Shown one piece after another: positions 63,701 to 64,000 of a DNA stretch of 64,000 nucleotides. Made by a program: the position numbers and the translations under genes. The notes under the pieces are model-generated. The model was given only the letters and a program-made list of their open reading frames with translations, made no database searches and was not told the DNA's origin. The stretch is taken from positions 47,560-111,559 of the IMG/VR virus record IMGVR_UViG_3300028384_000673; one strand, written 5' to 3'. Position 1 is the first letter of the stretch; every line of letters begins with the position of its first letter. This stretch comes from a virus.

Positions 63701-64000
63701 GGTACTGGTATTGAACATAATGGTTCTGGTACTCTGTCTGTTACTCAGTCGGATATCAATACTGATAATATCACCGAAGGAACCACTAACCTCTTCATCA
63801 CAGATGCTCGTGTCCGTGGTGCTGTAAGTGTTACTGGGGACCTCAATTATAGTGCTGCTACTGGTGTCTTCTCCTTCACGGAGCGTACTGATGCTGAGGT
63901 GAACGGTCTTGCTGATGCTCGTATTGCACTGAATGTCGGCACAAACCTTGATCTGAGTAATCAGGACACGGATGATCTGTCAGAAGGTACTACTAACCTT
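57707..64000 (+). CDS. Large repeat-rich tail fibre protein, N-terminal part
   Basis: The frame is open from the ATG at 57707 to the window end (2098 codons), so the C-terminus is missing. The first 50 residues (MANRIQLRRDGAQQWANVNP, then GELGIELDTSRLKMGDG) are the common attachment head of phage fibres and receptor-binding proteins. Then come many units of DVDG/NVDG-TT type around residues 640-1500, including repeated TEKFVIDTDNGN-like strands. Four exact-period 44-residue repeats lie near the right edge. Such repeats form long trimeric beta-fibres. Residues 505-660 and 985-1110 include two copies of a DRGIEFRYY/FGFFGWD domain. Host binding would lie in the unseen end. Confidence 0.82.
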   Translation, partial: MANRIQLRRDGAQQWANVNPILAQGELGIELDTSRLKMGDGVTPWNSLKYERPLETESNTADTLVKRDADGNFEAGAITASLIGNAATATRLANARSFTLTGDMSGTASFDGSANINITAELNYQPGLPHYDAEDLTATGVYTQLTIDSRGRVVTGGNPTTLAGYGITDAQEINTTLTNIASLSTTGIIVRSGAATVITRNITGQPGQLVVSNGDAVSANPLIGLADTPVVVGSYNPTGSVSLDQPETSVAESGSIHQTVNTTEFTVDRYGRLTYAQTAPISTAREGTLAPLYNNATAYVRYDKVKGTNDRLYEAILDINAGGGEPTHTERGVDNLQLQNNRIGFADGNTVENFELDQELTATTGYRGFNYLNYVKVNDESGNLLFGANNTGDSGAGEIDVNVRSYFSDPDITLDGTVTQTLDKTGIGNLIFQTTQNDANPRYLRLRATNAGAGSSNITIEAEDLVQIDASDVNGKVKVEGVRFQDNYIGTGNLTLNLDPGDDRAATGTVRVWGDLQVDGTTTTVNSVTTTIQDPIITLGGEDTLTVDDNKDRGIEFRYYDSQERFGFFGWDEDYANSNIWSGTGGYRFLYNATNTNEVYAGTDAPLIAGNLRLTTNTGSTSTTTGTLVVTGGVGISENVYIGGTVDIANDFDINSGEFTVTAANGNIYTQGDLQVDSNVTLGNASSDTVLVNSDTTFEDDVRVVGPNTVFSITDGTTEKFVIDTDNGNIHSDGTLDVDSGVTFNSTLDVDGATTLNNTLDVDLDATFHDDITLDTTGKFFKITNGAVDKFVVTSSNGNTDIRGTLDVGNAVHFESTLQVDGNITLGNSSGDVLTINSDTTFTDDITVNATVDFDSTLNVDGAVDFNSTLVVDGQTTIYDSLIIESDNKVFNINNGSSVTQFSVDFDNGATTIGRVGQGGVTDGSLTVHGDVIFNRDVTFNSDALTFGVNNADVLTVNAVSTFTDSVTINQNLTVDGNTVVEGNLTVNGSTTTINSTTQTLDDPVFTLGGDTAPIQADAKDRGIEFRYYSGSAKLGFFGWDNSAGRFAVYHNATNNAEAFNGTRSGIDAGNIKLFDTTNSTAISNGTLVVGGGAGIGYDLRVGQDLFLTRNADIDGSVDIASTLDVGDDFAVSNKFTVDSQTGNTFVAGTFAVNGNSTIGNAATDAHTVTGTVQFNQALTVAERANIRNLKIGTDAANEISTLSGNLILDSAGGTVNITDNADVDGNLNVDGNTQIDGTLTVNGNTTIGTASSDAHVITGTVTTNQRITANDGIHVNDLRLGTTNGTRGVFADGGSLVLDSSTNNVVISANATVSNDLTVNGNTTIGNSSVDTLTVTATSTFSNSITSQQITARNLKLAVDGTTEVSTVAGNLVLDSFTGETQITDNLTVTGTVDVSGETKITDTLRVTADNEFFIIETASGADKFTVDTDSGNTLIEGTFRANGASIIDDTFNVTGATDLDSTLNVDGVTTITDATNASTGNSFSSSGALQVTGGASIARDVAIGGDIQVYGDFEVDGNVVQKKNENPNNLNDDAPIMVSSGGMTVTEDVYIGTGLFIGANNASTFTVAGASGNTSITGTLNVTGASTLSAVTLNTLSTISTIASAGNLTVGTNKFSVSSATGNTSTTGSLTVGNNTTLSGTLNVVNAVDLDSTLNIDGATSMQGTLTQNSTSRFNDNIVLQGASKSILLNNGTGTKKIELHSTSGNADITGTATVGTLDVTNNSTIGGTLGVTGQITGNVTGDLTGTADEADLIEITDTTTDNATYYPTFVAATSGYTEARTDSANLTYNPSQNRLTVANFRSTTDFEVQGNFNVTGALTFQTSQVGSIANHDTDALSEGTTNLYFTDTRVDSRVNVLLVPGNGLSKTFNQAGLTLNIVESDINTDNVTEGSTNLFTTAVRTRTHFTYGNGIELSGTGELSVTEADINSDNITEGVTNLFTTAARTRTHFTYGTGIELSVGGALSVTQADINTDNITEGGTNRFFTQARTRNAFTYGTGIEHNGSGTLSVTQSDINTDNITEGTTNLFITDARVRGAVSVTGDLNYSAATGVFSFTERTDAEVNGLADARIALNVGTNLDLSNQDTDDLSEGTTNL
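63349..63880 (+). repeat. Four 132-nt (44-residue) repeats in the tail fibre
   Basis: Units start near 63349, 63481, 63613 and 63745, exactly 132 nt apart, with the core ADINTDNITEGxTNLF followed by FTYGTGIELSG (the fourth unit diverges after ARVRG). A related DLSEGTTNL closes the window, so the array may continue. Confidence 0.85.

Noticed and set aside
1-64000. CRISPR arrays, insertion sequences, integrase genes or complete tRNA genes
   Set aside because: I looked for spaced palindromic repeats, transposase or integrase motifs and cloverleaf patterns and saw none; the short repeats present are intragenic protein repeats or the origin-region tandem repeat.

Overview
The window reads as part of the genome of a T4-like marine cyanophage (a cyanomyovirus of Synechococcus or Prochlorococcus). 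The evidence is a recognisable T4-type baseplate gene order (gp25, gp6, a very large wedge-associated protein, a gp8-like protein, a DUF4815 protein, then a tail fibre), T4-type late promoters of the form [C/T/A]ATAAATA in front of structural genes, many small tightly packed genes of cyanophage type, and a run of Fe(II)/2-oxoglutarate oxygenase genes typical of these phages. Every gene I can support is on the + strand. No database search was possible, so assignments rest on motifs, gene order and family knowledge.

Region 1 (1-5992) holds oxygenases and a helicase. A partial oxygenase opens the window. It is followed by a fused JmjC-cupin plus prolyl-hydroxylase-like protein, a JmjC-only paralog, a small gene, a separate prolyl-hydroxylase-like paralog, another oxygenase and a hypothetical gene. 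A terminator abutting a -10 box then precedes an SF2 DEAH helicase and two more oxygenases. Most of these genes overlap their neighbours by a few bases, as in co-translated operons.

Region 2 (5976-11991) is an early-type accessory region. Small genes are arranged in units that each begin with a similar promoter-like element (GCACA, about 15-16 nt, then GTGTATTNTATA and often TCAAAG). Three of these elements are preceded by the same 24-bp palindrome, TGTGCCAC-N8-GTGGCACA. The region also encodes a tail-lysozyme-like protein whose 3' end overlaps the start of another oxygenase by 101 nt. A final oxygenase lies at 11368-11991, giving nine oxygenase genes and ten such domains in 12 kb.

Region 3 (11992-13248) contains a 370-bp non-coding stretch with consensus and near-consensus DnaA boxes, nested inverted repeats, a perfect 20-bp tandem repeat and a strong sigma70 promoter (TTGACA-N17-CATAAT). 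I consider it a candidate replication origin or DnaA-binding locus. Four overlapping small genes and a terminator follow.

Region 4 (13249-64000) is the virion and baseplate module: a hypothetical gene, an NlpC/P60-like peptidase, an AbrB-like protein, a coiled-coil protein, a 1394-residue structural protein, a PAAR-like spike-tip protein, two small proteins, gp25, gp6 with a long glycine-rich insert, and a 6857-residue mosaic giant. The giant contains GGxGY repeats, a YHYH domain, beta-propeller-like, LamG-like and Ig-like segments, and an array of alpha-helical repeats. After it come a YHYH/Ig protein, a fibre-like protein ending in a cupredoxin domain with a complete type-1 copper ligand set, another GGxGY protein, the gp8-like wedge protein, a 2479-residue DUF4815 protein, two small coiled-coil proteins, a UUCG-loop terminator, a perfect TATAAATA late promoter and a repeat-rich tail fibre that runs off the window end.
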